A stretch of 64,000 nucleotides of DNA, taken from positions 682,001 through 746,000 of the forward strand of contig CP048485.1 in the NCBI GenBank assembly GCA_025560025.1, in the 5' to 3' direction. Source of the DNA: Agrobacterium tumefaciens (GTDB taxonomy: Bacteria > Pseudomonadota > Alphaproteobacteria > Rhizobiales > Rhizobiaceae). The position numbers were made by a program, and so were the translations under genes. Each line of letters starts with the position of its first letter. Position 1 is the first letter of the stretch. The notes under the pieces were generated by a model. It was not told the origin of the DNA and ran no database searches. It was given only the letters and a program-made list of their open reading frames with translations. Below, one piece after another: positions 18,290 through 27,087 of this stretch.

Positions 18290-19036
18290 GTGTCCGAAAA
18301 AGCTGAAAAGAAGCAGAACGCCCTCTGGGAGAACGTCAAGGTCATCATTCAGGCGCTGCTGCTGGCCATGGTCATCCGCACCGTGCTGTTTCAGCCCTTC
18401 ACCATCCCTTCCGGCTCGATGATGCCGACGCTTCTGGTTGGCGACTATCTTTTCGTCAATAAGTTCTCCTACGGCTATTCGAAATATTCGCTGCCCTTTT
18501 CGCCGAACCTGTTTTCGGGCCGCATTCTCGAATTCAGCAAGCCCAAGCGTGGCGATGTCGTGGTGTTCCGCCTGCCGCCCAATCCTGAAGTGGATTACAT
18601 CAAGCGTCTGGTGGGCCTGCCGGGCGACCGCATCCAGGTGACGAACGGCGTGCTGTTCATCAACGGCCAGCCGGTGCCGAAGCAGCCCGATGGCACCTTC
18701 ACCTCCGATTACCGCGCCGATCCGGGCGCCAATGTGCCGGTCTTCCGTGAAACGCTCGACAATGGCGTCACCTACGACACGCTCGACCAGTCGCCCGATT
18801 CTCGTGGCGACAACACCCGCGAATTCGTGGTGCCGGAAGGCCATTATTTCATGATGGGCGACAACAGAGACAATTCGCTCGACAGCCGGTTCGACGTCGG
18901 TTTCGTACCGGAAGAAAACCTGATCGGCCGCGCCAGCGTCATCTTCTTCTCGCTGGGCAATGACACGCCGTTCAGCCGCATTTGGGAATGGCCGGCCAAC
19001 ATGCGTTGGGACCGCCTCTTCAAGGTTGTGGAATGA
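18290..19036 (+). CDS. lepB: Signal peptidase I
   Basis: 248-residue inner-membrane serine protease (S26) that removes Sec and Tat signal peptides. One N-terminal membrane segment (about 14-34) precedes the IPSGSMMPTLLVGD motif with catalytic S43. The catalytic lysine K105 is in DYIKRLVGLPGDR, and the MGDNRDNSLDSR box is intact. The best start is GTG at 18290, with a modest AGG just upstream. The stop overlaps the rnc ATG in an ATGA, so lepB and rnc are coupled, as in other Rhizobiales. Confidence 0.95.
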   Translation: MSEKAEKKQNALWENVKVIIQALLLAMVIRTVLFQPFTIPSGSMMPTLLVGDYLFVNKFSYGYSKYSLPFSPNLFSGRILEFSKPKRGDVVVFRLPPNPEVDYIKRLVGLPGDRIQVTNGVLFINGQPVPKQPDGTFTSDYRADPGANVPVFRETLDNGVTYDTLDQSPDSRGDNTREFVVPEGHYFMMGDNRDNSLDSRFDVGFVPEENLIGRASVIFFSLGNDTPFSRIWEWPANMRWDRLFKVVE

Positions 19037-19752
19037 GCAAGACCAAGCCGCTTTCGACGGATGAGATTTCCCGTCTGGAAGCGTTGATCGGATATGAGTT
19101 CAAGGAAAAGGCCCGGCTCGACCGGGCCTTGACCCATGCCAGCGCCCGCTCGGCGGCGGCCGGCAATTACGAGCGGCTGGAATTTCTTGGCGACCGTGTC
19201 CTCGGTCTCTGCGTCGCCGAATTGCTGTTCTCCACCTTCCGCAACGCCACTGAAGGCGAGCTTTCGGTCCGTCTGAACCAGCTCGTCAGCGCCGAATCCT
19301 GCGCCGCGATCGGCGACGAGATGGGCCTGCATAATTTCATCCGCACCGGCTCGGATGTGAAGAAGCTGACCGGCAAGGCGATGCTGAACGTGCGCGCCGA
19401 TGTGGTCGAAAGCCTGATCGCCACCATTTACCTGGATGGCGGGCTGGAAGCGTCGCGCAAATTCATTCTGAAATACTGGCAGGGCCGCGCAACCAGCGTG
19501 GATGCCGGGCGACGCGACGCCAAGACCGAGTTGCAGGAATGGGCGCATGCCAGGTTTGCGACCACGCCCTCTTACCGGGTTGACGATCGTTCCGGACCGG
19601 ATCACGATCCCCGCTTTACGGTGACTGTCGAAATTCCCGGCGTGAAGCCGGAAACCGGTGTCGAGCGCTCCAAGCGCGCGGCCGAACAGGTGGCGGCAAC
19701 AAGATTGCTGGAACGCGAAGGCGTCTGGCAGAAGACCTCCACCCGGAACTGA
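19033..19752 (+). CDS. rnc: Ribonuclease III
   Basis: 239-residue double-strand-specific endoribonuclease that processes rRNA precursors and structured mRNAs. The nuclease domain carries the signature ERLEFLGDRVLG, and the second acidic cluster is in DVVESLIATIYLDGG. A double-stranded RNA-binding domain occupies about 155-225 (AKTELQEWAH, then EIPGVKPETGVERSKRAAEQ). The start overlaps the lepB stop by 4 bases. A compact hairpin follows the stop, and era begins 84 bases downstream. Confidence 0.97.
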   Translation: MSKTKPLSTDEISRLEALIGYEFKEKARLDRALTHASARSAAAGNYERLEFLGDRVLGLCVAELLFSTFRNATEGELSVRLNQLVSAESCAAIGDEMGLHNFIRTGSDVKKLTGKAMLNVRADVVESLIATIYLDGGLEASRKFILKYWQGRATSVDAGRRDAKTELQEWAHARFATTPSYRVDDRSGPDHDPRFTVTVEIPGVKPETGVERSKRAAEQVAATRLLEREGVWQKTSTRN

Positions 19753-19772
19753 GCACCCGGCGAACCGGGTGC
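19753..19772 (+). other. Hairpin between rnc and era
   Basis: GCACCCGG and CCGGGTGC form a perfect 8-bp stem with a CGAA tetraloop directly after the rnc stop. There is no T-run, so it is not a standard terminator. It could be a processing or stabilising element in the lepB-rnc-era message. Confidence 0.5.
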
Positions 19773-19836
19773 CAAAATCGAGCGCATGGCGGACCCGCGG
19801 GCCGCATGTTGAATACCTCTGACCTTGATGGATAAC

Positions 19837-20778
19837 ATGACCGATCACGAAAACCCCGCCATTGAAGGCGAAGACAACAACCTTCCGACCCGTTCCGGCT
19901 TTGTGGCCCTTATCGGCCCGACCAATGCCGGCAAGTCGACGCTGGTGAACAGGCTGGTTGGCGCCAAGGTTTCGATCGTCAGCCACAAGGTGCAGACGAC
20001 GCGCGCCGTGATGCGCGGCATCGCCATTCACAAGAATGCGCAGATCGTTTTCATGGACACGCCCGGCATCTTCAAGCCGCGCCGCCGGCTTGACCGCGCC
20101 ATGGTCACCTCCGCCTGGGGCGGCGCGAAGGATGCCGATCTCATCCTTCTGCTGATCGACAGCGAGCGTGGTCTGAAAGGCGACGCAGAGGCCATTCTCG
20201 AAGGCCTGAAGGATGTTCCGCAGAAGAAGATCCTCTGCCTCAACAAGATCGACCAGGTGAAGCGCGAAGACCTGCTGAAGCTGGCCGCCGCCGCCAATGA
20301 GACGGTCGCCTTCGACCGCACCTTCATGATTTCGGCCACCAACGGTTCGGGTTGCGAAGACCTGATGGATTATCTTGTGGAGGCTCTGCCGGAAGGTCCG
20401 TGGTATTATCCGGAAGACCAGATTTCCGACCTGCCGATGCGCCAGCTCGCCGCCGAAATCACCCGCGAAAAACTGTTTCTGCGCCTGCATCAGGAACTTC
20501 CCTATGCCTCGCATGTCGAGACGGAAAAATGGGAAGAGCGCAAGGACGGCTCGGTACGCATCGAGCAGGTGATCTATGTCGAGCGCGACAGCCAGAAGAA
20601 GATCGCGCTCGGCAAGAACGGCGACGCAATCAAGGCGATCTCCACCGCCTCGCGCAAGGAACTGTCGGAAATTCTCGAACAGCCGGTGCATCTCTTCCTG
20701 TTCGTCAAGGTGCGCGAGAACTGGGGCGACGACCCCGAGCGCTTCCGTGAAATGGGACTGGAATTCCCGCGCGGCTAG
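19837..20778 (+). CDS. era: GTPase Era
   Basis: 313-residue membrane-associated GTPase that binds the 3' end of 16S rRNA and helps 30S assembly. G1 is GPTNAGKST, G3 is DTPGIF, and G4 is NKID. The C-terminal KH domain has RDSQKKIALGKNGDAIKAI. The start could be 19828 or 19837; I chose 19837 because the second ATG gives the usual N-terminal length, with low certainty. It sits in the usual rnc-era order, but recO is displaced about 1.7 kb by two other genes. Confidence 0.95.
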   Translation: MTDHENPAIEGEDNNLPTRSGFVALIGPTNAGKSTLVNRLVGAKVSIVSHKVQTTRAVMRGIAIHKNAQIVFMDTPGIFKPRRRLDRAMVTSAWGGAKDADLILLLIDSERGLKGDAEAILEGLKDVPQKKILCLNKIDQVKREDLLKLAAAANETVAFDRTFMISATNGSGCEDLMDYLVEALPEGPWYYPEDQISDLPMRQLAAEITREKLFLRLHQELPYASHVETEKWEERKDGSVRIEQVIYVERDSQKKIALGKNGDAIKAISTASRKELSEILEQPVHLFLFVKVRENWGDDPERFREMGLEFPRG

Positions 20779-20819
20779 CGCACTGGCGCACCGGCAGGGT
20801 GAGAACGTGCGCCCGCCTC

Positions 20820-20930
20820 CGTCATTCCGGCCTTGAGCCGGAATCCAGCCAGCCCAAGTCCTTGGGCAAAAAACTCTCTCGCCGCGCAGACGCGCGTCGA
20901 CTGGATTCCGGCTCAAGGCCGGAATGACGA
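20820..20930. repeat. Dispersed palindromic repeat, family A, copy 3
   Basis: The left arm GTCATTCCGGCCTTGAGCCGG and the right arm CCGGCTCAAGGCCGGAATGAC are exact complements over 21 bases. The core GCCCAAGTCCTTGGGC is present. It lies between era and the Crp/Fnr gene. Confidence 0.88.
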
Positions 20931-21074
20931 GCGGGAGATGTCGCGAACCAACGCGAACATCGAGATTGCCTCCAAAGCCTTCGTTTTTGTGTGTTGGAGC
21001 GTAGGGCGCGCCGCGATCCTTGAATGACTTGAATATCTTCATCCTCCACCGGGAACCGAATGCGTTCGGGCGGG

Positions 21075-21088
21075 TTGTTCCAAAACAA
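21075..21088. promoter_or_regulatory. FNR/FixK-like palindrome TTGTT-N4-AACAA
   Basis: TTGTTCCAAAACAA lies 33 bases before the ATG of a Crp/Fnr-family gene. The canonical FNR/FixK site is TTGAT-N4-ATCAA, so this has one change in each half, symmetrically. Its position, over or just after the likely promoter, suggests autorepression. This is inference. Confidence 0.4.
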
Positions 21089-21120
21089 TTGGGCGCAACC
21101 TTTTTCGATGACGGGCACTC

Positions 21121-21873
21121 ATGTCGCCAAAAAAACCGAACGGTATCTCCACCACGCCTTGCCAGCACTGTCCCCTGCGCGATCTGCCGCATTTCAGGGA
21201 TTTTTCATCGCCCGAGCTGGATTTCGTTTCGCGTTTCAAGACGGGAGAGCTGGCGGTCGAAAGCGGCTCCGTGATCCTGATGGAAGGGTCGCACAGCGCC
21301 CATCTTTATACGGTGCTGCATGGATGGGCCTTCCGTTACAAGACGCTGGAAGACGGCAGGCGGCAGATTCTCAATTACGTCATGCCCGGCGATCTCGTCG
21401 GCCTGCAGGGCACGGTGATGGGGGAGATGCAGCATTCGGTGGAAGCACTGTCTCCTGTCACCCTATGCGTCTTTGAACGGTCCCGTCTCAACAACCTCTT
21501 CACCGATCATCCGAGCCTTGCCTATGACCTCACCTGGATCGCGGCGAGCGAAGAACGCATGCTCGACAGCCATCTCCTGAGCATCGGCCGGCGCACCGCG
21601 CTGGAGCGCGCGGCCTATCTTATCGCGTTCCTCTACAGCAAGGCGAAAGCGGTCCATCTTGTGCAGGGCGAAACGCCCATCCCGGTCACCCAGCAGCATG
21701 TTGCCGATACGCTCGGCCTTTCCATCGTCCATACCAATAAGACCCTGAGAAAGCTCGTCGATCGCGGCCTGATCCGCTGGACGGACAAGGGCTGCCTGGT
21801 GCTGGACAATGCCGGATTGAGCCATGTGGCCGGCTGGGAAAGCGACGAAAAGCGGCAGAGACCCTTCATCTGA
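21121..21873 (+). CDS. Crp/Fnr-family transcriptional regulator
   Basis: 250-residue regulator. A cyclic-nucleotide-binding-type beta barrel occupies about 30-140 (VILMEGSHSAHLYTVLHGW, PGDLVGLQG), then a dimer helix, then a helix-turn-helix (VTQQHVADTLGLSIVHTNK, about 190-208). An N-terminal CQHC pair is present, but the further cysteines needed for an Fnr [4Fe-4S] cluster are absent, so oxygen sensing by a cluster is unlikely. The start at 21121 gives the usual length. It is inserted between era and recO, with a palindrome just upstream. Confidence 0.88.
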   Translation: MSPKKPNGISTTPCQHCPLRDLPHFRDFSSPELDFVSRFKTGELAVESGSVILMEGSHSAHLYTVLHGWAFRYKTLEDGRRQILNYVMPGDLVGLQGTVMGEMQHSVEALSPVTLCVFERSRLNNLFTDHPSLAYDLTWIAASEERMLDSHLLSIGRRTALERAAYLIAFLYSKAKAVHLVQGETPIPVTQQHVADTLGLSIVHTNKTLRKLVDRGLIRWTDKGCLVLDNAGLSHVAGWESDEKRQRPFI

Positions 21874-22010
21874 TCTTCTTCGGACATGTCTTTTTTAAAT
21901 GACGTTAGGGCCGTAATTTGCGACTCCTGTCCTGATATCTCGCAGGAGATTAATTAGGAGCCCCCTGTCGCAGAACTGGTTGGCTCCTTCATCTGGGAAG
22001 AAGAAAACAT

Positions 22011-22388
22011 ATGTTGCCACAACGGGTTATCATCGTTGAGGATGAATATCTGGTGGCGCTTGATGTCGAGGCTGTTCTCCAGTCCATGGGGGTCGAAATC
22101 ATCGTCATCGCCACGACGCTCGCACAGGCCCGCGACGCCATCGAACAGGACGGCGCCGATTGCGTGCTTCTCGATGTCAGCCTTTCCGATGGCAAGAGTT
22201 ACGATTTCGCGCGCCAGCTGCGCCAGGCGGGTATTCCCTTCGGTTTTGTCAGCGGTTACGGCGATACGACGGGGTTTCCCGAGGACCTTGCGAAGGCGCC
22301 GCTGCTTGGCAAGCCTTTCGGGGAAAATGAAATCATGGATTTCGTTCTCGGCCTCGTCAGCGTGGTCAATGACGCCGTAAAAGAATAA
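22011..22388 (+). CDS. Single-domain response regulator (receiver only)
   Basis: 125-residue CheY-like receiver without output domain. The acidic pair E10-D11 (VIIVEDEY), the phosphoacceptor aspartate in VLLDVSLSDGK (about D56), the serine switch residue (FVSGYG) and the lysine (LGKPF) are all present. Orphan receivers of this length in Rhizobiales act in phosphorelays with HWE/HisKA2 kinases; none is nearby. It lies 56 bases before recO on the same strand. Confidence 0.88.
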   Translation: MLPQRVIIVEDEYLVALDVEAVLQSMGVEIIVIATTLAQARDAIEQDGADCVLLDVSLSDGKSYDFARQLRQAGIPFGFVSGYGDTTGFPEDLAKAPLLGKPFGENEIMDFVLGLVSVVNDAVKE

Positions 22389-22444
22389 CGTTTCCCCGCC
22401 GGATCGGTTATGATCGGGCCTGAATCGAAATTCGGACATGTTTC

Positions 22445-23209
22445 ATGCAGTGGCAGGACGAGGCGATCATTCTTGGTGTCAAGCGTCACGGTGAGACAAG
22501 CGTCATCGCCGAGGTGATGACCCGTTCGCGCGGCCGTCATCTGGGGCTGGTGCGCTCCGGGCGCTCGCGCAGCATGCAGCCGGTGCTGCAGGCGGGAAAC
22601 CGGGTGGATGTCATCTGGCGCGCGCGGCTTGATGATCATCTCGGCGAATACCGCATCGAGCCGCTGCAATTGCGGGCGGCACAGCTGATGGAAACGGCAA
22701 CCGCCGTTTATGGCGTGCAGGCCATGGGCGCCTTGCTGCGCCTCTTGCCGGAGCGTGACCCGCATCCGCATCTTTTTCAGGCGCTCGACGTCATTCTAGA
22801 CAATCTCCATGATCCGGCTGATGCGGGCGAATTGTTCGTGCGCTTCGAACTGGCGGTGTTGAACGATCTTGGTTTCGGACTTGATCTCAGCGAATGTGCG
22901 GCGACGGGGCTGCGTACCGATCTCATCTATGTATCGCCAAAAACGGGCAGGGCGGTCTGCCGCACCGCGGGCGCGCCCTATGCGGAGCGGATGCTGTCGC
23001 TACCGGCTTTCCTAAGCGAGGGCCAGTCGAAGGCGGCAGATCGCGACAGCCTTGCAGCTGCCTTTCGCCTCACCGCCCATTTCCTCAACCGGCATGTCTA
23101 TGATCCGCGTGGCCTCCATGAAAACGCCGCCCGCGACGGTTTTGTGCAGGCGGCGCTGAAGGCGCTGGATCGCAAGACGGTACAGCCCACGCTTGATAAG
23201 GCTGTATAG
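22445..23209 (+). CDS. recO: DNA repair protein RecO
   Basis: 254-residue RecO, which loads RecA on SSB-coated single-stranded DNA in the RecFOR pathway. An OB-fold N-terminus ([20 protein letters not shown]) is followed by the helical domain. The [19 protein letters not shown] stretch lies in the zinc-ribbon region, but I see only a reduced set of cysteines, as in other alphaproteobacteria. It converges with the MFS gene with a 2-base gap. Confidence 0.95.
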   Translation: MQWQDEAIILGVKRHGETSVIAEVMTRSRGRHLGLVRSGRSRSMQPVLQAGNRVDVIWRARLDDHLGEYRIEPLQLRAAQLMETATAVYGVQAMGALLRLLPERDPHPHLFQALDVILDNLHDPADAGELFVRFELAVLNDLGFGLDLSECAATGLRTDLIYVSPKTGRAVCRTAGAPYAERMLSLPAFLSEGQSKAADRDSLAAAFRLTAHFLNRHVYDPRGLHENAARDGFVQAALKALDRKTVQPTLDKAV

Positions 23210-23211
23210 TT

Positions 23212-24426
23212 TCAGGCTATCGCAGGCCGCGGTGCCGGCCGCTCCTGAATGGGCCAATGCACGATGGCCGCGAAAATCCCCATGCCGACGCCGAGCCACC
23301 AGACGAGATCATAAGAGCCGAGCCGATCATAAAGAAAGCCGCCCAGCCAGACGCCGAGGAACGAGCCGATCTGGTGCGACAGGAATACGACGCCGCCCAG
23401 CATGCCGAGATGGCGGGTGCCGAACATGATCGCCACCAGCGCATTTGTCGGCGGCACGGTCGAAAGCCAGAGAATGCCCATCACGGCCGCAAAGATGATG
23501 ACCGAAAGCGGCGACTGCGGCAAAAGCAGGAAGGCGGTGACGGCGATAGAGCGGGCAATATAAATATAGGCCAGCATATAGGGCTTCGAATAACGCTGGG
23601 CGATGACGCCTGCCGCCAGCGAGCCGATGATGTTGAAGAAGCCGATCAGCGCCATGGCGATCACCGCATAGCGCGGCTCGATGCCGATATCGCCGAGATA
23701 GGCCGGGAAATGCGCGGTGATGAAGGCCACCTGGAAACCGCAGACAAAGAAGCCGGTGGTCAAAAGCAGATAGCTTTTATGGCTGAGCGCTTCCCTCAAC
23801 GCCTCTCCTGCCGTCTGCTGGAACTGCGCCTGCGACTGGCTGCCGGAAGAGGAATTGCCGCGCATCGGATAGGCCAGCAGCGGCACCAGCATCATCATCA
23901 CGGCAAGCCAGACGAGACTGTCCGACCAGCCATAGGTCGAAATCAGGCCCTGGCTGATCGGCGCGAACAGGAACATGCCGGCCGAGCCCGCCGCCGTGCC
24001 GATGCCGAAGGCCAGCGAGCGCTGCTGCGGCGTGACGTGGCGTGCGAAAGCGGACAGGATGACGCTGAAGGAGCCGGCGGCGATGCCAAGCCCGACGAGA
24101 ACGCCGCCGCCGAAATGCAGCCAGAAGGGCGAGGTGCCGAAGGACATGCAGATGAGGCCGGCCGCATAAAGAAAGCCGGAAAGCACGAGCACACGGCCCG
24201 TGCCGAACTTGTCGGCGATGGCGCCGAAGAAGGGCTGGCCGAGACCCCAGAAGAGGTTCTGCAACGCCATTGCCAGGCCGAAGGTGGAGCGGTCCCAGCC
24301 AGTATCGGCAAGCATTGGCAACTGAAAAAAGCCCATGGCCGACCGTGGCCCGAAGGTCATGACCGCAATCAGCGACCCGGCGACGATAATCAGCCAGGGC
24401 ATCGACTGGCGTGTAGCTTGCGACAT
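23212..24426 (-). CDS. Major facilitator superfamily transporter
   Basis: 404-residue inner-membrane transporter with about 12 hydrophobic segments. The loop 2-3 motif reads GAIADKFGTGRVLVLSG, which fits the MFS A-motif G-x-x-x-D-x-x-G-x-R. It resembles the oxalate/formate- or monocarboxylate-type MFS group, but the substrate is unknown. The start at 24426 has GGGAGAG about 7 bases upstream. It is divergent from the methyltransferase gene. Confidence 0.88.
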   Translation of the reverse strand: MSQATRQSMPWLIIVAGSLIAVMTFGPRSAMGFFQLPMLADTGWDRSTFGLAMALQNLFWGLGQPFFGAIADKFGTGRVLVLSGFLYAAGLICMSFGTSPFWLHFGGGVLVGLGIAAGSFSVILSAFARHVTPQQRSLAFGIGTAAGSAGMFLFAPISQGLISTYGWSDSLVWLAVMMMLVPLLAYPMRGNSSSGSQSQAQFQQTAGEALREALSHKSYLLLTTGFFVCGFQVAFITAHFPAYLGDIGIEPRYAVIAMALIGFFNIIGSLAAGVIAQRYSKPYMLAYIYIARSIAVTAFLLLPQSPLSVIIFAAVMGILWLSTVPPTNALVAIMFGTRHLGMLGGVVFLSHQIGSFLGVWLGGFLYDRLGSYDLVWWLGVGMGIFAAIVHWPIQERPAPRPAIA

Positions 24427-24606
24427 GAAAACTCTCCCGCTGCAGCGCCTTGTGGCTTGGCGCAAGGCTTGCTGCAGATTCCGCTTTGATGAGAGGAATA
24501 TTATCTTTTGTCAGCTCGCCCCACTAGCGACTTTTCTTGACGGCACTATTCGTGCGATTGATGGAACGCCCGAAGGTTAAATGCCATCGGGTAAGGTGAG
24601 AAAGCA

Positions 24607-25341
24607 ATGAAGCAGAATATTTACGACGACCCGCAGTTTTTCGAGCGTTACAGCGCCATGCCGCGCTCCCTGGAAGGGCTGAGGCAGGCGGGCGAATGGC
24701 ATGAGCTGCGCGCCATGCTGCCCGCGCTGAAGGACAGGACCGTTCTCGATCTCGGTTGCGGTTTCGGCTGGCATTGCCGTTATGCGGCGGAAGAGGGCGC
24801 GGCGCATGTCGTCGGTGTCGATCTTTCGGAGAATATGCTGCGCCGTGCCGCCGAGATAAACGGCGGCCCCGGTATCGAATATCGCCGCGCCGCGATCGAG
24901 GATATCGACTTTGCGCCTGATAGTTTCGATCTGGTGCTGAGTTCGCTCGCTTTGCATTACGTTCGCGATCTCGATGTGGCCTTCGCGAAGGTTTTCACCG
25001 TCCTGAAATCCGGCGGCGACTTCGTCTTTTCCATCGAGCATCCCGTGTTCACGGCGCTGGACAAGCAGGACTGGTTCTATGGCGAGGAAGGCGAAATCCT
25101 GCACTGGCCGCTCGATAACTATCAGCATGAAGGGGTGCGCCATTCCAACTGGATGGCCGATGATGTCGTCAAATATCACCGCACGGTGTCAGGCATTCTG
25201 AACGCCCTGCTGGCCGCCGGTTTTGCGATCACGCGAATGGCGGAACCGAGGCCAGATCCAGCCTTGCTGGCGGAGCGGCCGGAACTGAAACACGAAGACC
25301 GCCGCCCGATTTTCCTGATTGTTGGGGCGCGTAAAGCGTGA
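24607..25341 (+). CDS. Class I SAM-dependent methyltransferase
   Basis: 244-residue cytosolic methyltransferase of the UbiE/type-11 group. Motif I is VLDLGCGFGWH (about residues 50-60), the acidic end of strand 2 is VGVDLSENML, and motif post-I reads VLSSLALHYV. The substrate is not identifiable. It is divergent from the MFS gene with a 180-base shared promoter region. A family A repeat follows. Confidence 0.85.
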   Translation: MKQNIYDDPQFFERYSAMPRSLEGLRQAGEWHELRAMLPALKDRTVLDLGCGFGWHCRYAAEEGAAHVVGVDLSENMLRRAAEINGGPGIEYRRAAIEDIDFAPDSFDLVLSSLALHYVRDLDVAFAKVFTVLKSGGDFVFSIEHPVFTALDKQDWFYGEEGEILHWPLDNYQHEGVRHSNWMADDVVKYHRTVSGILNALLAAGFAITRMAEPRPDPALLAERPELKHEDRRPIFLIVGARKA

Positions 25342-25398
25342 CAAGAGGTCGATGGGGCAGGCTCTAATCTTGCTGTCGCGTCCCTCGTACTCCGCACT

Positions 25399-25520
25399 CT
25401 CCTCATCTCTGTGCTTGTCACAGAGATCCAGCCAGCCCAAGTCCTTGGGCTGAAAAGACTCTTTTCCCCGCGCAGACGCACGTCGGCTGGCTTCGTGTGA
25501 CAAGCACAGGAATGAGGGGA
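25399..25520. repeat. Dispersed palindromic repeat, family A, copy 4
   Basis: The core GCCCAAGTCCTTGGGC and the GCGCAGACGCACGTCGGCTGG block are as in copies 2 and 3, but the outer arms differ (CTGTGCTTGTCACAG and TGTGACAAGCACAGG). Copy 5 has the same alternative arms. Confidence 0.82.
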
Positions 25521-25588
25521 GCGAGGGTTTGACGGCAGGTTAAAAACGCTGCCTGATGCACAGAGGGGGCCGTTTGAACCGGACCGAC

Positions 25589-26431
25589 TTACCGCCGCTT
25601 GATCGCCCAGCCGTCTGGTCGTTCCTCGACCACCCTTGCCACATCGCCGACAGACAGCCTGCCTTCGCCGCGCGGTGTGACATTCCAGCCGAAAAGCGGG
25701 CCGGGCACGCGCCGGTCGCCGGACATGCGGATACGGCCCATGGCCTTCATGGGGGAGGGCACATCGCGGGAGCCGGTTATCTGGTCCTGCGTGGTCATGA
25801 TGCAGCGAGCGCAGGGCTTGACGAGGTCGAAACGGATGCCGCCGATCTTGATGGCCGCCCAGCGGTCCTCGGCCCACGGTTCGTCCGTTTCGAGCACGAT
25901 ATTGGGCCGGAACCGCTCCATGCCGACGGCATCCTCGCCATTGTCGCGCATATTGTCGTTAAGGGCTGCAAGCGAGGCGGTGGTGGTGACGAGGATCTGA
26001 TAACCGTCGGCGAAAGTGACGGGCGTTTCGTTACCGGTCCATTCGAGGCTTGCAACGCGTCTGGAGGCGTCGTCGAAGAACACCAGCTTCACCTCGCGCC
26101 CCAGCCATGCCGAAAGCGTGTCGTTTGTTTCGTCATCGGCAATATTGGCGCTGACGATCGATTTCCACACGGCCACATCCATGCGCTCTCCGGAAGGCTG
26201 CGCGAAAATCTCCCTGCCCGCTTCTCTCGAAAGCGCCATGCCGCCATTCTCATGGCGCGCCAGAATAGTGGCGATATCAGGCAATTCGCGCTGCGTGATG
26301 AAATGGCCGGAAGGATCGGTCAGCATGGCGCGGCGGTCGCCGGGCAGGCCTTCCGCCGAGACATCGCTTTGCGAGAGGACGATGCCGCGCCCGCTCTTCA
26401 GCGGGTAGATGTTGAGTTCGGTCACACGCAT
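25589..26431 (-). CDS. MOSC-domain protein (YcbX-like)
   Basis: 280-residue protein with the MOSC N-terminal beta-barrel domain (MRVTELNIYPLKSGRG at the start, LPGDRRAML) and the C-terminal MOSC domain. The conserved cysteine lies in LVKPCARCIMTT, where molybdenum-cofactor proteins coordinate Mo. YcbX and mARC relatives reduce N-hydroxylated compounds using an electron donor. Unlike E. coli YcbX, no C-terminal 2Fe-2S ferredoxin domain is seen, so a separate partner would be needed. It is the last gene of the DUF2339-HD-MOSC row, 11 bases after the HD gene. Confidence 0.88.
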   Translation of the reverse strand: MRVTELNIYPLKSGRGIVLSQSDVSAEGLPGDRRAMLTDPSGHFITQRELPDIATILARHENGGMALSREAGREIFAQPSGERMDVAVWKSIVSANIADDETNDTLSAWLGREVKLVFFDDASRRVASLEWTGNETPVTFADGYQILVTTTASLAALNDNMRDNGEDAVGMERFRPNIVLETDEPWAEDRWAAIKIGGIRFDLVKPCARCIMTTQDQITGSRDVPSPMKAMGRIRMSGDRRVPGPLFGWNVTPRGEGRLSVGDVARVVEERPDGWAIKRR

Positions 26432-26442
26432 GTCGTGTCTCC

Positions 26443-27087
26443 TCAGATTTCGTCGAGAAACAGGTCCAGCACCTGTTGCAGGCGTTCATGGCGGGCCTTC
26501 GCCAATTCTCGTCCGGTTGCCGTGCGGAAACCATCTGCAAGCTTGAACAGCTTCGTTTCGAAATGGTCGATGGCAAAGGCGCGGTCGTCCAGCGGCCGGT
26601 CTTTGGCCAGTGGATCGGCCGGATCATAAAGCGCCGAACCCATGCGCCCGGCAATATAAAAGCACCGGGCTGCCCCCACCATGCCAATGGCGTCCAGCCG
26701 GTCGGCATCCTGCAGGATTTTTGCTTCCAGCGTCTGCGGTTCGATATTGGCGGAAAAACTATGGGTGGTAATGGCATGCGCGGCGGCGTCGATATCGCTG
26801 CGTCGCCAGCCAAGGGCTTCAAGAATGCCCGAGGCTTTTTCCGCCGCGAGCCGCGATGCCTGCGCGCGGAGCGGTGAGTTCTTCTCCACCGCCACGCAAT
26901 CATGCAAAAGCACGCTGGCCGCCAGCACCGTGCCATCGCCACCTTCGCCCGCATGGATGCGCATGGCGTTGCGGAAGACGCGGTGAATATGGGCAAGATC
27001 ATGCGAGCCGTCGCCCGCATCGGCGGCGTGCGGTATCAACTCCTGCGCAAGCGCCTCAAAAGGCGCGAAAGCCCCGGCCGCGATCAT
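26443..27087 (-). CDS. HD-domain phosphohydrolase (YedJ-like)
   Basis: 214-residue metal-dependent phosphohydrolase. The motif residues are H29 and H33 in SHDLAHIHRV, the H62-D63 doublet in VLLHDC, and the later aspartate in ILQDADRLDAIG. The substrate, perhaps a nucleotide, is unknown. The start codon overlaps the stop of the DUF2339 gene by 4 bases, so the two are translationally coupled. Confidence 0.87.
   Translation of the reverse strand: MIAAGAFAPFEALAQELIPHAADAGDGSHDLAHIHRVFRNAMRIHAGEGGDGTVLAASVLLHDCVAVEKNSPLRAQASRLAAEKASGILEALGWRRSDIDAAAHAITTHSFSANIEPQTLEAKILQDADRLDAIGMVGAARCFYIAGRMGSALYDPADPLAKDRPLDDRAFAIDHFETKLFKLADGFRTATGRELAKARHERLQQVLDLFLDEI

Noticed and set aside
18844..21192. 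Very long minus-strand open frame (782 codons) opposite lepB-rnc-era
   Set aside because: It lies antisense to three well-supported genes and its translation is arginine/glycine/histidine-rich without domain motifs, as expected for a GC-rich shadow frame.
21121..21873. Assigning the Crp/Fnr regulator as an oxygen-sensing Fnr
   Set aside because: Only the CQHC pair is seen near the N-terminus; the remaining cluster cysteines are missing.
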